From: an uncultured Mobiluncus sp.
Lineage (GTDB): Bacteria > Actinomycetota > Actinomycetes > Actinomycetales > Actinomycetaceae
Length of the DNA stretch: 64,000 bases
Reading direction: 5' to 3'
Assembly (NCBI RefSeq): GCF_947087965.1
Contig: NZ_CAMUES010000004.1
Location: 62,001 to 126,000, forward strand
Shown: positions 30,358-38,866 of the stretch, one piece after another
How the letters are laid out: each line of letters opens with the position of its first letter
How positions within the stretch are numbered: the stretch's first letter is position 1
Notes under the pieces: generated by a model
Database searches by the model: none
What the model saw: the letters and a program-made list of their open reading frames with translations, nothing else
Told to the model about the DNA's origin: nothing
Made by a program: the position numbers and the translations under genes

Positions 30358-31158
30358 TCACGCCTCAGAAGGTTGGTCGGCAGAGGAATTTTTCTCAACT
30401 CCCACCACCACCATGGCAGCGCGCAGAACCCGTTCGCCCATCAGGTAGCCCGGCTGCGCCACCGCGTCGATGACGTGTTCCCCATCGTCGTCTACACCCG
30501 GTGCCATTTGAATGGCCTGGTGCAGATTTGGATCGAAGGTGTCCCCGACCGCCCCGTAGCGCTTGACTTTAAACCGGGTCTGTAACGTGGATTCTAATTT
30601 CGTCGCCACCGCGCCAAACGGACCTTCCAGATCCCCGTGCTGGCGAGCCAAATCGATGTCATCCAACACGCCCATCAGGGCATTGACCACCGAGGCAACC
30701 CCGGCTTCCTGCTGTTGGGGAATCTCCGCCTTGGTGCGTTTGGCGTAGTTGCTGTACTCCTGCTGGAGGTTAAACAAATCCGCCCGTGCCCGCGCCAAAT
30801 CGTCCTTGGCCTGATCCAGCTCCTGGTTCAGCGCCGCGATACGGTCCTCTTGAGCCTGAACCAGCTCGCTGGTCAGTTCATCAGCTTCGCCCGAGACGGG
30901 TTTGTCGCTCGCCTGAGCCGCCCCCCCGGCCTCGTGACCAGCAGAGCCACCGGAGGGAGCATGGCCTGGCGCGGGATGGCCCGCCGCAGATTTCGCCTTC
31001 TTGCCTTTCTTGGAGCCCGACTTGGGTTTGGCCTCAGTCTCCGCAGACTTCTGTGCTTCACTGGCCTTTTCGACTTCGTGTGCAGCGGCTTTATCGAAGT
31101 CCTTTTGAGCTTCGGCATACGCCTTGCGGGCTTCTTGACTGAGTTTATCTTCGCTCAC
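30358..31158 (-). CDS. grpE: Nucleotide-exchange factor GrpE
   Basis: 266 residues. Long acidic/Lys-Ala-rich N-terminal tail (about 95 residues, rich in Gly-His-Pro), a coiled coil (RIAALNQELDQAKDDLARARADLFNLQQEY) and the C-terminal beta domain (PNLHQAIQMAPGVDDDGEHVIDAV). Releases ADP from DnaK. Overlaps the 3' end of dnaK by 4 nt, indicating translational coupling. Confidence 0.95.
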   Translation of the reverse strand: MSEDKLSQEARKAYAEAQKDFDKAAAHEVEKASEAQKSAETEAKPKSGSKKGKKAKSAAGHPAPGHAPSGGSAGHEAGGAAQASDKPVSGEADELTSELVQAQEDRIAALNQELDQAKDDLARARADLFNLQQEYSNYAKRTKAEIPQQQEAGVASVVNALMGVLDDIDLARQHGDLEGPFGAVATKLESTLQTRFKVKRYGAVGDTFDPNLHQAIQMAPGVDDDGEHVIDAVAQPGYLMGERVLRAAMVVVGVEKNSSADQPSEA

Positions 31159-33029
31159 TTGTTACCGCCCTCATCGTCTTCATCGATGACTTCAGCATCA
31201 ATCACTTCGTCATCATCGTTGGAGGCGGTGTTGGTGTCAGCCGCGGCACCGTCCGCCGGCGCCGACTCGTTTTCCTGCGCGTGGGCGTAGAGAGCCTGAC
31301 CGATGGCTTGGGCCTTTTCCTCCAGTTCGCTCATCGCCGCCTTGATAGCCTCGATGTCCTCACCTTCGTTAGCCTTTTTAAGGTGTTCCAAAGATTCCTT
31401 CACCGGCGCCACCACGTCCTCAGGAAGCTTTTCTGCGTTGTCCTTCAGCAGTTTCTCAATGCGATAAACGGCCTGTTCAGCACCATTACGCACCTCGGCC
31501 TCGTCACGGCGCTGCTTATCTTCGGCAGCGTGAGCTTCGGCTTCCTTAATCATGCGGTCGATTTCGTCCTTCGGCAGGGACGATCCGCCGGTGATGGTCA
31601 TGGACTGTTCCTGACCGGTGCCGCGGTCCTTTGCTGAGACGTGAACGATACCGTTGGCGTCAATGTCGAAGGTCACTTCGATTTGCGGCAACCCACGCGG
31701 TGCCGGAGCAATCCCGGTCAGTTCAAAAGTACCCAGCGGCTTGTTGTCGCGGGCGAACTGACGTTCCCCTTGGTAGACCTGAATCAGCACAGAAGGCTGA
31801 TTGTCCTCAGCGGTCGAAAAGACCTCGGAGTGCTTGGTCGGAATGGCGGTGTTGCGCTCAATCAGCGGAGTCATGATGCCGCCCTTGGTCTCGATACCCA
31901 AGCTCAAGGGGGTCACGTCAATGAGCAGAACGTCCTTGCGGTCGCCTTCAATCACGCCCGCCTGGAGAGCTGCCCCCACCGCCACGACCTCGTCGGGGTT
32001 CACACCCTTATTCGGCTCGCGGCCGCCGGTCAGCTCCTTGACCAACTCGGTTACGGCGGGCATCCGGGTGGAGCCGCCGACCATCACCACGTGGTCGATT
32101 TCGCTGAGTTTGATGCCCGCGTCTTTGACGACCGCGTTGAATGGGGTCTTGCAGCGATTGAGCAGGTCCTCGGTCATTTCCTCGAACTTGGCTCGCGTGA
32201 GCTTTTCGTCCAGGTGAATTGGGCCGTTTTCGCTCATAGACAGGTACTGCAGGTTTATGTTCGTACTCATCGCGCTGGACAGTTCCTTCTTGGCCTGTTC
32301 AGCGGCGTCACGCAGACGCTGCAACGCGATTTTATCCTTGGACAAATCCACGCCATCCTTGGTCTTAACCTGGTCAACCAGCCAATCTACGATGCGCTGA
32401 TCCCAATCGTCACCACCGAGTTTGTTATCGCCGTTGGTGGCGCGCACCTGAATGGTGGAAAACCCATCGTCGTCCTTGCCGACTTCCAGCAAGGACACGT
32501 CGAAGGTGCCGCCGCCCAGGTCGAATACCAGGATTAGCTCGTCCTCCTGGCCCTTTTCCAGGCCGTAAGCCAGCGCCGCCGCGGTCGGTTCGTTGATGAT
32601 ACGCAGCACCTTCAGTCCCGCAATCTGACCAGCTTCCTGAGTCGCGGTACGCTGCGAGTCGTTGAAGTATGCCGGAACGGTAATAACCGCGGATTCTACG
32701 CTTTCACCTAGGTAGGCTTCGGCGTCCTGCTTTAGCTTGCTCAGGATACGAGCCGAAATCTCCTGCGGAGTGTATTCCTTGTCGTCGATGGCGACCTTCC
32801 AGTCAGTGCCCATATGGCGCTTCACCGAAGAAATGGTGCGGTCCACGTTCGTGACTGCCTGGCGCTTGGCGACTTCGCCCACCAGGACTTCACCCGTCTT
32901 TGAGAACGCCACCACGGAAGGCGTGGTACGCATCCCTTCTGCGTTGGCGATAATCGTGGGTTCACCACCTTCCAAAACTGCCAGAGCCGAGTTTGTGGTT
33001 CCCAAGTCGATGCCTACTGCTTTTGCCAT
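31155..33029 (-). CDS. dnaK: Chaperone DnaK (Hsp70)
   Basis: 624 residues. Starts MAKAVGIDLGTTNSALAVLEGGEP; phosphate-2 motif VFDLGGGTFDVSLL; adenosine motif HVVMVGGSTRMPAV; substrate-binding domain, then an Ala/Asp/Glu-rich acidic tail ending DEDDEGGNK. GGGGAGAA precedes the ATG. Two HAIR operators lie 68-151 bp upstream, so the operon is under HspR control. Confidence 0.98.
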   Translation of the reverse strand: MAKAVGIDLGTTNSALAVLEGGEPTIIANAEGMRTTPSVVAFSKTGEVLVGEVAKRQAVTNVDRTISSVKRHMGTDWKVAIDDKEYTPQEISARILSKLKQDAEAYLGESVESAVITVPAYFNDSQRTATQEAGQIAGLKVLRIINEPTAAALAYGLEKGQEDELILVFDLGGGTFDVSLLEVGKDDDGFSTIQVRATNGDNKLGGDDWDQRIVDWLVDQVKTKDGVDLSKDKIALQRLRDAAEQAKKELSSAMSTNINLQYLSMSENGPIHLDEKLTRAKFEEMTEDLLNRCKTPFNAVVKDAGIKLSEIDHVVMVGGSTRMPAVTELVKELTGGREPNKGVNPDEVVAVGAALQAGVIEGDRKDVLLIDVTPLSLGIETKGGIMTPLIERNTAIPTKHSEVFSTAEDNQPSVLIQVYQGERQFARDNKPLGTFELTGIAPAPRGLPQIEVTFDIDANGIVHVSAKDRGTGQEQSMTITGGSSLPKDEIDRMIKEAEAHAAEDKQRRDEAEVRNGAEQAVYRIEKLLKDNAEKLPEDVVAPVKESLEHLKKANEGEDIEAIKAAMSELEEKAQAIGQALYAHAQENESAPADGAAADTNTASNDDDEVIDAEVIDEDDEGGNK

Positions 33030-33096
33030 TGTGTTTCTCCCCTTTTTCTTTGTGTGTGTTCGTATTCTTTACATTTCAAACCCAAGAACTAGGAAT

Positions 33097-33117
33097 CTTG
33101 AGTTCTAACGACTCAAT
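33097..33117. promoter_or_regulatory. HAIR element 1 (HspR operator)
   Basis: CTTGAGT-N7-ACTCAAT, one mismatch from the HAIR consensus CTTGAGT-N7-ACTCAAG. 68 bp upstream of dnaK. Confidence 0.85.
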
Positions 33118-33159
33118 TTTAGCTCAGGTGATTTTCCTTGTCTACCTAAGACTGCAAAA

Positions 33160-33180
33160 CTTGAGTCTATCTAACTCAAC
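33160..33180. promoter_or_regulatory. HAIR element 2 (HspR operator)
   Basis: CTTGAGT-N7-ACTCAAC, again one mismatch from consensus. Its centre lies 63 bp (six helical turns) from that of element 1, so two HspR dimers could bind the same DNA face. Confidence 0.85.
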
Positions 33181-33243
33181 TTCTGAAAGAGCGGTTTTAT
33201 TCCCGGAACACAATAAGGGACTGTGCCACCCAACTCAGAAAAA

Positions 33244-33277
33244 GCAAGGCGTCCGGAAAAAATCCCGGACGCCTTGC
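33244..33277 (-). terminator. Strong minus-strand terminator
   Basis: GCAAGGCGTCCGG and its complement form a 13-bp stem; read on the minus strand it is followed by TTTTT. It would end a minus-strand transcript from the 33.3-33.8 kb region, which supports expression of the ORF at 33329-33625, and it shields the dnaK promoter. Confidence 0.75.
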
Positions 33278-33294
33278 CCCGAAAGGAGAACATC

Positions 33295-33351
33295 ATGAAG
33301 AAAAAAGAATGTTGTAAACCCCCGCAAACTAGGCAGCAAAGCCCTGGTTAG
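33295..33351 (+). CDS. Candidate 18-residue Cys-Cys peptide
   Basis: MKKKECCKPPQTRQQSPG, preceded by a very good ribosome-binding site (AAAGGAGA, 5 nt spacing). It follows the HAIR region and a hairpin, and overlaps by antisense the 3' end of the minus-strand ORF at 33329. No homologue is recognised and no promoter was seen. It may be chance. Confidence 0.3.
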   Translation: MKKKECCKPPQTRQQSPG

Positions 33352-33625
33352 CCACCGTGCGGGAGCTGAGAATCCCCACGATTCCCGAAGCGGGAACGTT
33401 AAAGGGAGGACGACCCACCAGCCTGTTTACCGCTTCAGCAAGCGTGCCAGATTTGAAAGCCCGCGCCTCGCCATCCGCCCGATTCACGTTGCTGGGAGCG
33501 ACAACCTTGGGAAAAACGGGGACATTATCATAGGCACTGCGACCAGCTGTGGAAGCCACAGCTACCGCAAACATCTGCGGCGTCTGCAGCTTGTCTGTAC
33601 CGCTGAGTTGCTCGCTCATTTTCAT
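33329..33625 (-). CDS. Hypothetical small protein
   Basis: 98 residues starting MKMSEQLSGTDKLQTPQMF; AAGGA lies 4 nt before the ATG. It has high GC at third codon positions, contains GRSAYDNVPVFPKVVAPSN and ends GILSSRTVANQGFAA. No signal peptide, membrane segment or known domain is seen. A strong terminator follows on the same strand. A second frame (33528-33794) overlaps its 5' half, so the region could be one frameshifted gene or two overlapping genes. Function unknown. Confidence 0.45.
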   Translation of the reverse strand: MKMSEQLSGTDKLQTPQMFAVAVASTAGRSAYDNVPVFPKVVAPSNVNRADGEARAFKSGTLAEAVNRLVGRPPFNVPASGIVGILSSRTVANQGFAA

Positions 33626-33794
33626 CCCATCCTTGGATTGCCATAGTCCCTGACCCAGTGACGCCGTCGCCGGCGACCTTGGTGACAACCGTAACTATCG
33701 GCTGGTTTTGGACTTCATTAGGTTCTTTACGGATTTCTGTGCCTAAACGGGTCTTAGGTAAGCCCACAGTGTCCACAACGGGCGACTTTGTCAT
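33528..33794 (-). CDS. Overlapping hypothetical ORF, possibly the 5' half of a frameshifted gene
   Basis: 88 residues beginning MTKSPVVDTVGLPKTRLG. The first ~50 residues look protein-like; after about 33650 the other frame (33329-33625) looks better, as a frameshift near 33640-33690 would give. The ATG lies just inside a GGACCGC/GCGGTCC hairpin and has no clear Shine-Dalgarno sequence. Low confidence. Confidence 0.25.
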   Translation of the reverse strand: MTKSPVVDTVGLPKTRLGTEIRKEPNEVQNQPIVTVVTKVAGDGVTGSGTMAIQGWDENERATQRYRQAADAADVCGSCGFHSWSQCL

Positions 33795-33800
33795 GACAAA

Positions 33801-33820
33801 GGACCGCACAGGAGCGGTCC
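33801..33820 (-). promoter_or_regulatory. Short hairpin GGACCGC-N6-GCGGTCC
   Basis: 7-bp stem with TTTGTC following on the minus strand. It lies directly upstream of the uncertain ORFs and could be an attenuator. Function unproven. Confidence 0.35.
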
Positions 33821-33915
33821 ATCACCTCGCTATCGCAGCAACAAAAATTCCTCAAATCCCGCCAAATTCCTGCCAGAAAACCAACTGAAAGACTTGAAAC
33901 AGGTAAACTTTGAGG

Positions 33916-34578
33916 GTGGCTGAAAAGGAAAAATCCTCGGGAACATTGGTAATCGGCTTGGGCCGTTTCGGATCCGCGGTCGCGATGACGCTGAATTCTC
34001 TGGATCGCGAAATTCTGGCAGTCGAAAGCGACCCGGCTCTAGTCGAGCGTTTTTCCCCGCTCATTCCCGTGGTGGAAGCGGACGCGACCCGCCTGGACGC
34101 GATGGAACAGTTGGGTGCCAAAGATTTTTCGTCCACCGTAGTGGGGGTTGGCGCTCTGGAAGCCTCGGTGCTGATTACGGCCAACCTGGTCGATTTGGGG
34201 ATGGAACAAATCTGGGCCAAAGCCATCAGCCGAGAACAGGGCAAAATCCTGCGCCGTATTGGCGCCCACCACGTCATTTACCCCGAATTTGATGCCGGAA
34301 GGCGTACCGCGCACCTGGTTGACGGCAGGATGCTGGACTACGTAGAGATGGATCGGGAAGGCTTCTCGATTGTTAAGATGCGCCCGCCGGCAGAAATCCA
34401 GGGATTTACCCTGTTAGAATCCGATGTGCGCCGCCGCTACGGGGTCAATATCCTTGGCGTTATCTCGCCAGGACAACACTTTGAATATGCCGGCCCGGAC
34501 ACGGTAGTGGCAGCCAACGACCTGATTATCGTGTCAGGGGACGGAAAACTGCTCGAAGATTTCGCGAATCGCCCCTGA
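33916..34578 (+). CDS. ktrA: KtrA/TrkA-type K+ channel regulatory subunit
   Basis: 220 residues. RCK_N Rossmann domain (TLVIGLGRFGSAVAMTL, conserved Asp/Glu after beta-2, DATRLDAMEQLGA) and an RCK_C (TrkA_C) domain in the last ~80 residues. Forms the cytoplasmic gating ring of a Ktr potassium transporter; RCK_C of many firmicutes and actinobacteria binds c-di-AMP. Start taken as GTG 33916, with TAAACT 6 nt upstream, which suggests a leaderless mRNA; TTG 33910 is possible. The channel subunit ktrB is 1.2 kb away on the other strand. Confidence 0.88.
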   Translation: MAEKEKSSGTLVIGLGRFGSAVAMTLNSLDREILAVESDPALVERFSPLIPVVEADATRLDAMEQLGAKDFSSTVVGVGALEASVLITANLVDLGMEQIWAKAISREQGKILRRIGAHHVIYPEFDAGRRTAHLVDGRMLDYVEMDREGFSIVKMRPPAEIQGFTLLESDVRRRYGVNILGVISPGQHFEYAGPDTVVAANDLIIVSGDGKLLEDFANRP

Positions 34579-34586
34579 AGGGAACT

Positions 34587-35762
34587 TTAGAGGTTCAGCC
34601 AATAGGTCGAACCCGGCACCACCCGATACATGACCGCGGTGAGGCGTGCCCCCGAACACGATTCCGCCAGCTCCCCCAGCTCACTCGCCTCGATGTCCAC
34701 GCCCACATCAGCGCAGTCCAAAACCGCCGTGAACCCGAAAAACACCACGTCATAATCCCGGCGAACCCGCTCCCAATCGACCCCCAGGAACACCGCGTCT
34801 TTGCCGCTCAAGCGTTGGAACTCCTGGCGCACCTCCAGGTTGGTGAACTCCATCGGATAGCGTCTTACCAGTTCACGCCAGTTTTCCAGGGTATTCACTT
34901 GGTAGACCCGGTTAAAGCTGAGGGGTGGAATCTGATCAAAGTGGAACGGAATCTCGCGCGCCTGTTCCGGACTGGCCGCCCACACCGGGTCAAACAGGTC
35001 ACGCGTACAGGCGAACTGGAGCAGCGGTGCTTGTGGGAAGTGCAAGCCGGAAGTCGGATCGGGGATGGGGGGAACCGGACCGATGAAGCTCGTCACGTAA
35101 GGAAAAGTGTGGGGATTCGTTCCCCCGTGAGGCTCCCCATAACGCGGCAGATGCCCGGCAGTCCGCTGCACGGAGCTGGAATCGGAAGGCTGGCGCAGCG
35201 TCACGGCATCCAAAGAATCAAACCGCAAATGATGCGCCCGCGGGTGAAAACGCTGTTTGAGGTACTTTAACAGGGGAAACTCCAGCCACTGCTGCGCCAG
35301 GTTATCCGCGTCATTTCGGCCGCTCGGCCCGATGACTCGGTCCGCGATTCGCGGCTGCATATCCTCGCAAAATGTGTAGTCACACACGGCTGCGGAGAGC
35401 CGCTCGACCAGCAGCGGAAGCTTTTGCTCTGACAGACCCTGAGCATTTTCCTGGCTGAGTTCATCAAACCGGGTTTTAAACGCTTCAATCGCCTTGTCAG
35501 CACCGGGAATATCGCGCACATCAGTACCGTTTTGCAATGCCTTGAGGGCGTGCCTTTCATTGCGAGCCCGCGCTCGAATATAGGAGTCCAGCAGTTTGCG
35601 ATGCAGAGGGTCGTCGGCCATCCCCAAACAAAACGATTCCAGGGTCGAACCCGCGAAAATTTCCCGATACAGATTGGGGAAAGCCACCAGCACCACCCAG
35701 TACCGACGCCACGCCCCCGGTTTCGCCTCCAGATTGGGGAAGGCCCAATTCGTTACCGCCAT
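34587..35762 (-). CDS. Uncharacterised protein downstream of ktrB
   Basis: 391 residues, GGGAG 8-9 nt before the ATG. I do not recognise a family. The N-terminal half is helical and charged (LLDSYIRARARNERHALKALQNG); the middle has many His/Pro (HPRAHHLRFD, HGGTNPHTFPYV); the C-terminal part looks alpha/beta (AVFLGVDWERVRRDYDVVFFGFTAVLDCADVGVDIEA). No signal peptide or clear transmembrane helix. It starts 22 bp after ktrB, so the two are probably cotranscribed. It ends 8 bp from the end of ktrA, which converges on it. Confidence 0.7.
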   Translation of the reverse strand: MAVTNWAFPNLEAKPGAWRRYWVVLVAFPNLYREIFAGSTLESFCLGMADDPLHRKLLDSYIRARARNERHALKALQNGTDVRDIPGADKAIEAFKTRFDELSQENAQGLSEQKLPLLVERLSAAVCDYTFCEDMQPRIADRVIGPSGRNDADNLAQQWLEFPLLKYLKQRFHPRAHHLRFDSLDAVTLRQPSDSSSVQRTAGHLPRYGEPHGGTNPHTFPYVTSFIGPVPPIPDPTSGLHFPQAPLLQFACTRDLFDPVWAASPEQAREIPFHFDQIPPLSFNRVYQVNTLENWRELVRRYPMEFTNLEVRQEFQRLSGKDAVFLGVDWERVRRDYDVVFFGFTAVLDCADVGVDIEASELGELAESCSGARLTAVMYRVVPGSTYWLNL

Positions 35763-35784
35763 TTCGTCGAACTCCCGCTATGAT

Positions 35785-37155
35785 CTATCCGATATTGGGG
35801 GCTTCTTCGGGGAAGCGTATCACCCGGCGGCGGTTTCGCATGGCAAGGGCGGCACCGAAAGTCATGGAGCCCACCCGGCCGGTAAACATCAACAGGGAGA
35901 GTAAAAACTTTCCTGAATCCGGTAAGGAACCGGTGATGCCGGTAGACAGACCTACGGTCCCGAATGCACTGTTGACTTCAAAAAGGGCTTCTGACAACGG
36001 CAAGTCCGTCAACAGCAGCAGTCCGGCGGTGGACAAACCTATGACCAGAGAACTCATGGCGACAACCGCCACCGCTAGACGCACAGTAGAGGGACCGATA
36101 CGTCTCCCGAATGCCTCTATGTCACGATTGCCGCGCACTTCCGCCACAATCGCCAGAACCATGACCGCGAAAGTCGTAACCTTGATGCCTCCGGCAGTGG
36201 AAGCCGAACCACCTCCGATGAACATCATGATGGAGGAAACGAACCAGGACGCCTCGTGCATAGAACCCACATCGACCGTGGAAACCCCTAATGACCTGGT
36301 ATTAAACGCCCCCAGTAGGGCTGCCAGTAGCTTGCCCGGCAAGTCCAAAGCCCCCAGAGTCCGCGGATTATCCCACTCGATAGCCCCGGTGATGCCGCCG
36401 CCGACCACGGCCAGCGCCAGGTAGGTGGTGATGGTCAGTTTCGAGTGCAAACTCAAGTGCTTCGGCCGCCGCCAGTTGCGGGCTAAGTCCAAGGAAACCG
36501 GGAAACCGATGGCTCCGATGAAAACTCCCAGACACATCGGGCCGATGATGCCGAAGTCGCTAACGAACTGTTCCACTCCGCCCGGCACTATGACGAAACC
36601 TGCGTTGTTGAACACACTGACCGCCATGAACACCGCATACCAGGCCGACATGCCGACACCGTAGTCTTGCCGGATGAACTCGGGGAAAAGCATCAGGGCA
36701 ATGACCGATTCGACCGAAACCGACACCAAGAGCGCCATTTTCCCCAACGAACCGACCTCCCCAAGGGAGGATTTCTTTTCCCCCGCAGCCAGGAGGCGGG
36801 CGGTCAGGCCGATGTGGCGCGAAACAGCCAGGGACAGCATGGAGGCCAGGGTCATGACCCCGAGTCCCCCAATTTCTACGCCTAGCATGATGACCACCAG
36901 ACCGAACGGCGACCAGTAGGTATCGGTAGGCACCACCGTCAAACCGGTCACGCACACTGCTGAAGTACTGGTGAACAGCGCGTCAACGAAGCGGGCGCGA
37001 CCCGGATCGCGGGTGGAAATCGGCAGGCACAGGATGGCGGTGTGAACGACGATGATGGAGAGGAACACCGCCAGAGTCAGGCGAGCGGGGGCGCGGCGGG
37101 CTAGTTCATCAAACCACTTCCCGCTTTTCTCGCGCAGGTTCGCAAAAAACTTCAA
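35785..37155 (-). CDS. ktrB: KtrB/TrkH-type potassium uptake channel subunit
   Basis: 456 residues, about 8-10 transmembrane helices in the four-fold TM-pore-TM arrangement. Filter/pore segments are seen at TSAVCVTGL, NNAGF, NTRSLGVST and SAFGTVGLSTG. The gating-loop feature SIMMFIGGGSASTAGGIKVTTF of the TrkH/KtrB family is present. Works with KtrA in the membrane for K+ (often Na+-coupled) uptake. Probably cotranscribed with the unknown gene at 34587. Confidence 0.92.
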   Translation of the reverse strand: MKFFANLREKSGKWFDELARRAPARLTLAVFLSIIVVHTAILCLPISTRDPGRARFVDALFTSTSAVCVTGLTVVPTDTYWSPFGLVVIMLGVEIGGLGVMTLASMLSLAVSRHIGLTARLLAAGEKKSSLGEVGSLGKMALLVSVSVESVIALMLFPEFIRQDYGVGMSAWYAVFMAVSVFNNAGFVIVPGGVEQFVSDFGIIGPMCLGVFIGAIGFPVSLDLARNWRRPKHLSLHSKLTITTYLALAVVGGGITGAIEWDNPRTLGALDLPGKLLAALLGAFNTRSLGVSTVDVGSMHEASWFVSSIMMFIGGGSASTAGGIKVTTFAVMVLAIVAEVRGNRDIEAFGRRIGPSTVRLAVAVVAMSSLVIGLSTAGLLLLTDLPLSEALFEVNSAFGTVGLSTGITGSLPDSGKFLLSLLMFTGRVGSMTFGAALAMRNRRRVIRFPEEAPNIG

Positions 37156-37471
37156 GGTCGCCCGTTCCTTATTTCCCGACAGAGATGTTCCGGCTGTTTT
37201 TCTGGCGGAGCCTTCGCCGCCCCGGTGGAATCCTGGCGGAAACCACGTGAGGAAAACTCGGTTACAACGTTACCCTCTGGCAGGCTAAAACCGGAATACT
37301 AGCCCCTCAAAAAGGAGGAATTTCGGCGAAATTCGGGGTTTGAGAGAAAATAGAGAGCCGAGAACTAACACTTTTATGCAAATTACCGCTATATTTCTGT
37401 ATGTAACGCGTGTTAAGTGTGAGACTAAAGTGGCTCCAGTAGCGCGTCTAGGCAAATTTAGGATGACGGGA
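37156..37471. other. Divergent intergenic region ktrB / bldC-like
   Basis: No gene is supported. It holds a perfect 17-bp palindrome (37318-37334) and, nearer to the regulator gene, an AT-rich stretch with TAAC-N4-GTTA (about 37407) and an imperfect inverted pair CTAACACTT / AAGTGTGAG, possible targets of the downstream HTH protein. Confidence 0.5.
37318..37334. promoter_or_regulatory. Perfect 17-bp palindrome
   Basis: GAATTTCG-G-CGAAATTC. A good dimer-binding site by symmetry; the binder is unknown. Confidence 0.45.
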
Positions 37472-37693
37472 ATGACTCAGAACCAGGCACCACGGTTCCT
37501 CACCGTAGCGGAAGTTGCGGATTTGTTGAGGGTCTCAAAGATGACTGTTTATCGTATGGTTCATGCTGGCGACCTTCCCGCCGTTCGTGTCAAGCGTTCG
37601 TTTCGAGTGCCTTTGAAAGCTGTCGAAGAGCTTTCCGCGTCAAACCTGGAAAACTGGATGGTTGGCAACGACGACGAAGCCGTCGCGCAATAG
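37472..37693 (+). CDS. BldC-like MerR/excisionase-type DNA-binding protein
   Basis: 73 residues: MTQNQAPRFLTVAEVADLLRV, then SKMTVYRMVHAGDLPAVRVKRSFRVP. This is the compact winged HTH of BldC/excisionase-family (HTH_17) proteins common in actinobacteria. ATG 37472 is chosen for AGGA 8 nt upstream and a family-like N-terminus; the frame is open further upstream. BldC acts as a global developmental regulator in streptomycetes; here its role is unknown. Confidence 0.88.
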   Translation: MTQNQAPRFLTVAEVADLLRVSKMTVYRMVHAGDLPAVRVKRSFRVPLKAVEELSASNLENWMVGNDDEAVAQ

Positions 37694-37809
37694 TTTGTGA
37701 CGTTGCCACGGACGAAGTTCTCTCATTTTGGCTAGGTTGTCTGAAAAAGGTAAACTTGTGTGGTTATTTGCTGCATGTTAGGCGGCAGCAGTTATTTTAG
37801 GAGGTCGGC

Positions 37810-37908
37810 GTGGGTTCCGTTATTAAGAAGCGTCGCAAGCGGATGGCGAAAAAGAAGCACCGCAAGTTGCTTCGTAAGACGCGTCATCAGCGTCGCAACA
37901 AGAAGTAG
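37810..37908 (+). CDS. Small ribosomal protein bS22 (AURKAIP1/COX24 domain)
   Basis: 32 residues, extremely basic: it begins MGSVIKKRRKRMAKKKHRK and ends with a Arg/Lys-rich tail. AGGAGG lies 6 nt before the GTG start. This matches the short actinobacterial bS22 protein that binds the 30S decoding region. It is immediately followed by an intrinsic terminator, so it is probably a monocistronic, highly expressed gene; TAAACT at ~37751 is a likely -10 box. Confidence 0.9.
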   Translation: MGSVIKKRRKRMAKKKHRKLLRKTRHQRRNKK

Positions 37909-37914
37909 ACGTCA

Positions 37915-37951
37915 GCGGGCTCGGGTTGTATCCGGGCCCGCGCACGTTTTT
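37915..37951 (+). terminator. Terminator of the bS22 gene
   Basis: GCGGGCtCGG pairs with CCGgGCCCGC, followed by TTTTT at 37947-37951. Confidence 0.8.
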
Positions 37952-37987
37952 CTGGGCGTCTCAACAACACTTCAGTAAGATTGATTC

Positions 37988-38815
37988 GTGTCGAAAATCG
38001 CAGCTTTCTTTGATGTCGACGGCACCTTGATTCGCGGTGCCTCGACCTGGTATCTGGCGCGGGACTTGTATTCCCGCGGCTATTTTGGGCTGGATTTTTT
38101 TGTTTTTGCGGCTCGCCAGGCCTTGCTTTATGTCATTTTCGGGGAAAACATCCACCGCGTGGAGCAGGTGAAGAAACGGTCCCTGCAGATTATCGAAGGC
38201 AAACTGGAATCGGATCTGGTGCTGGTCGGAGAGGAACTCTACGACCGGTTCCTGCAGGAACGGCTCTTTCCGGGAGCTTTGGACATTATCCAAAAGCACC
38301 TCGATGCCGGTCACGATGTCTGGCTGGTGTCCGCCACCCCGCGAGAAATCGCCCAATCTATGGCGCACCGCTTGGGCTTGACCGGGGCTTTAGGCACGGT
38401 GGTGGAAGTCGATGAGTGGGGACGCTACACCGGAAAGATGCCGCAGTCTTTGATGCACGGCACGATGAAAGCCAAAGCGGTGCTGGAACTGTCTTGGGAA
38501 CACGACTACGACCTGAAACAGTGCTATGCCTATTCCGATTCTATGTCCGACGAAAAACTCCTTAACCTGGTCGGACACCCCTGCGTGGTCAATCCAGAAC
38601 CGAAGTTACGCCGGATTGCCAAACGGCGGCACTGGCCGGTTTATGATTTCGCGCACCGCCGCCTGGATATTGCTATCAAGGTGCGCAGCCAATACCTGCC
38701 CGCCATCATGGTAGGTTTCCTGTGGACTGTGCGGGTTCTCTGGAGATACGTAATTCGCCGAATTTTGCGCAACCTGGGACGGGCATGGCATTTCCTGTTT
38801 CCCGGGCGCCGCTAA
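37988..38815 (+). CDS. HAD-IB family phosphatase (SerB-like)
   Basis: 275 residues. Motif I AFFDVDGTLIRGAS, motif II VSATPRE, motif III Lys in GTMKAKAVLE, motif IV YAYSDSMSDEKLL. HAD-IB members include phosphoserine phosphatase and the SerB/CicA-like, often membrane-associated, phosphatases; a hydrophobic then Arg-rich tail (YLPAIMVGFLWTVRVLWRYV) suggests membrane contact. GTG start with TAAGAT 6 nt upstream, thus apparently leaderless. Substrate unknown. Confidence 0.87.
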   Translation: MSKIAAFFDVDGTLIRGASTWYLARDLYSRGYFGLDFFVFAARQALLYVIFGENIHRVEQVKKRSLQIIEGKLESDLVLVGEELYDRFLQERLFPGALDIIQKHLDAGHDVWLVSATPREIAQSMAHRLGLTGALGTVVEVDEWGRYTGKMPQSLMHGTMKAKAVLELSWEHDYDLKQCYAYSDSMSDEKLLNLVGHPCVVNPEPKLRRIAKRRHWPVYDFAHRRLDIAIKVRSQYLPAIMVGFLWTVRVLWRYVIRRILRNLGRAWHFLFPGRR

Positions 38816-38866
38816 CGGCCTAAGATCTGATAATCGCTGACCGTCAACCCTGAAAAGTGAGGAACC

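Noticed and set aside
29322..30473. 383-codon plus-strand ORF opposite dnaJ
   Set aside because: Antisense shadow of dnaJ and the grpE end; no domain, biased composition from high GC at third codon positions.
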